Origin: Winogradskyella sp.
GTDB taxonomy: Bacteria; Bacteroidota; Bacteroidia; Flavobacteriales; Flavobacteriaceae
NCBI GenBank assembly: GCA_013003655.1
Contig: JABDIQ010000173.1
Location: 1 to 33,152, forward strand
Length of the DNA: 33,152 bases
Direction of reading: 5' to 3'
The position numbers and the translations under genes are program-made. Shown here piece after piece: positions 32,484 through 33,152 of the stretch. The first letter of the stretch is position 1. The number at the start of each line of letters is the position of its first letter. The notes under the pieces were generated by a model. That model was not told where the DNA came from. It saw nothing but the letters and a program-made list of their open reading frames with translations, and did not search any database.

Positions 32484-33152
32484 ATGAAAAAACTATTCGT
32501 CCTAATTACACTGTTATGTTCGGTCAATACAATGAGTGGCCAGTTGTTTACAAAGGAGAAGATTCAGAACAACGTAGATAACATAGATCAAAAGAAAGTA
32601 ACTTGGGGCTACTTCATAGGGCTAAACGCTTACGACTTTCAGTTTACGTACGAACAGGATCTCGAAGACATTTTAGTTGAAACAACGACAGGGTTTAACT
32701 TAGGCCTTATCGGTGATCTAAGGCTGAATGATTATTTAAATCTACGCGTTGAACCAGGTGTTTATTTTACCACTAGAACTCTAATGTACGACGAAAGTTA
32801 CTTTGCAGGCCAAACGTTTAACGATTCTGATCTGCTTAGAGAAGTGCAGTCTACCTATGTACATTTCCCAGTCCTCTTAAAATTCTCAACCAAACGCGTT
32901 AATAACATCAAACCCTTCATTGTTGGAGGTCTTAGTACAGCCATTAACCTCTCTAGTAATGAAGAAAATCCAGATGACAATAATTCTGGTCAGTTTAGAA
33001 TGAAGAAAAATGCCTATTTCTATGAACTTGGATTTGGCATTGATATATACCTAATCTATTTTAAATTTTCACCATCTATTAGAGGTGTCTTTGCCTTTAA
33101 TAATGAAGCTATCCCTGATGATGATCCTAATAGTCCTTGGACAGGAAACATC
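32484..33152 (+). CDS. porT: PorT-like outer-membrane beta-barrel protein of the type IX secretion system (3' end missing)
   Basis: An open frame of 223 codons that runs off the right edge without a stop. It starts with a signal peptide (about 20 residues, ending MSGQ). The mature part has alternating amphipathic strands: WGYFIGLNAYDFQF, GFNLGLIGDLRLNDYLNLRVEPGV (quoted in part), TYVHFPVLLKFS, KPFIVGGLSTAINL and YFYELGFGIDIYLIYFKFSP. This fits the porin-family barrel that includes PorT/SprT, required for T9SS function and gliding in Flavobacterium. The position directly after ubiE (1 nt apart) is the arrangement I recall for porT in this group. A different small OMP-barrel protein cannot be fully excluded. 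Confidence 0.75.
   Translation, partial: MKKLFVLITLLCSVNTMSGQLFTKEKIQNNVDNIDQKKVTWGYFIGLNAYDFQFTYEQDLEDILVETTTGFNLGLIGDLRLNDYLNLRVEPGVYFTTRTLMYDESYFAGQTFNDSDLLREVQSTYVHFPVLLKFSTKRVNNIKPFIVGGLSTAINLSSNEENPDDNNSGQFRMKKNAYFYELGFGIDIYLIYFKFSPSIRGVFAFNNEAIPDDDPNSPWTGNI

Noticed and set aside
1-33152. Mobile elements, CRISPR arrays, tRNA/rRNA genes, prophage or defence islands
   Set aside because: I saw no transposase, integrase, direct-repeat array, tRNA-like cloverleaf or restriction/toxin genes. Composition and gene style look even across the window.

Overview
The window reads as a chromosomal segment of a marine-type member of the Flavobacteriaceae (Bacteroidota). The evidence is AT-rich DNA, promoters with the Bacteroidota -7 motif TAnnTTTG close to start codons, type IX secretion (T9SS) components and a T9SS cargo protein, a complete Na+-translocating NADH:quinone reductase (nqrA-F), a menaquinone methyltransferase, and several families largely confined to Bacteroidota (DUF6702-like, DUF6695-like, BT0820-type hydrolase). 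I saw no mobile elements, tRNA or rRNA genes, CRISPR arrays or prophage signs. It looks like ordinary, densely packed core genome. No intergenic stretch exceeds about 280 bases.

Layout. 1-4758 (minus): the N-terminus of tatA, a secreted M1-family metallopeptidase, a DUF6702-like exported protein and two tandem exported proteins with carboxypeptidase-regulatory-like beta domains, which together resemble an envelope module. 4875-8701 (plus): dipeptidase E, a membrane-anchored M48 metalloprotease, phosphoglycerate mutase gpmI and a small HAD hydrolase. 8708-9973 (minus): a CoA-transferase. 10099-11693 (plus): map and a class I methyltransferase. 11690-19119 (minus): nqrA-B-C-D-E-F, then a small uncharacterised protein and the flavin transferase apbE. 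19284-21070 (plus): the T9SS plug protein and apaG. 21067-22071 (minus): a DUF6695-like protein. 22234-25652 (plus): P5C dehydrogenase and a T9SS-exported lipase-like protein. 25668-26294 (minus): rsmG. 26435-28735 (plus): a fatty-acid desaturase and an aminotransferase. 28763-31619 (minus): trkA-trkH potassium uptake. 31751 to the right end (plus): ubiE and a PorT-like outer-membrane protein, cut by the window edge.

How the genes work together. NqrA-F passes electrons from NADH to menaquinone while pumping Na+. ApbE attaches FMN to NqrB and NqrC, UbiE completes menaquinone, and TrkAH imports K+, so the window is rich in sodium/potassium bioenergetics. The plug protein and the PorT-like protein belong to the T9SS that should export the lipase-like protein.

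The points most worth a second look are: (i) the DUF6695-like protein, whose His45/His61/Cys158 layout resembles LRAT and permuted NlpC/P60 papain-fold enzymes; (ii) the small protein between nqrF and apbE, which looks like a PD-(D/E)XK fold without its catalytic residues; (iii) two promoters with TAnnTTTG only 4 nt from the ATG, implying leaderless mRNAs; and (iv) start-codon corrections for three genes whose longest frames begin in or upstream of a promoter.
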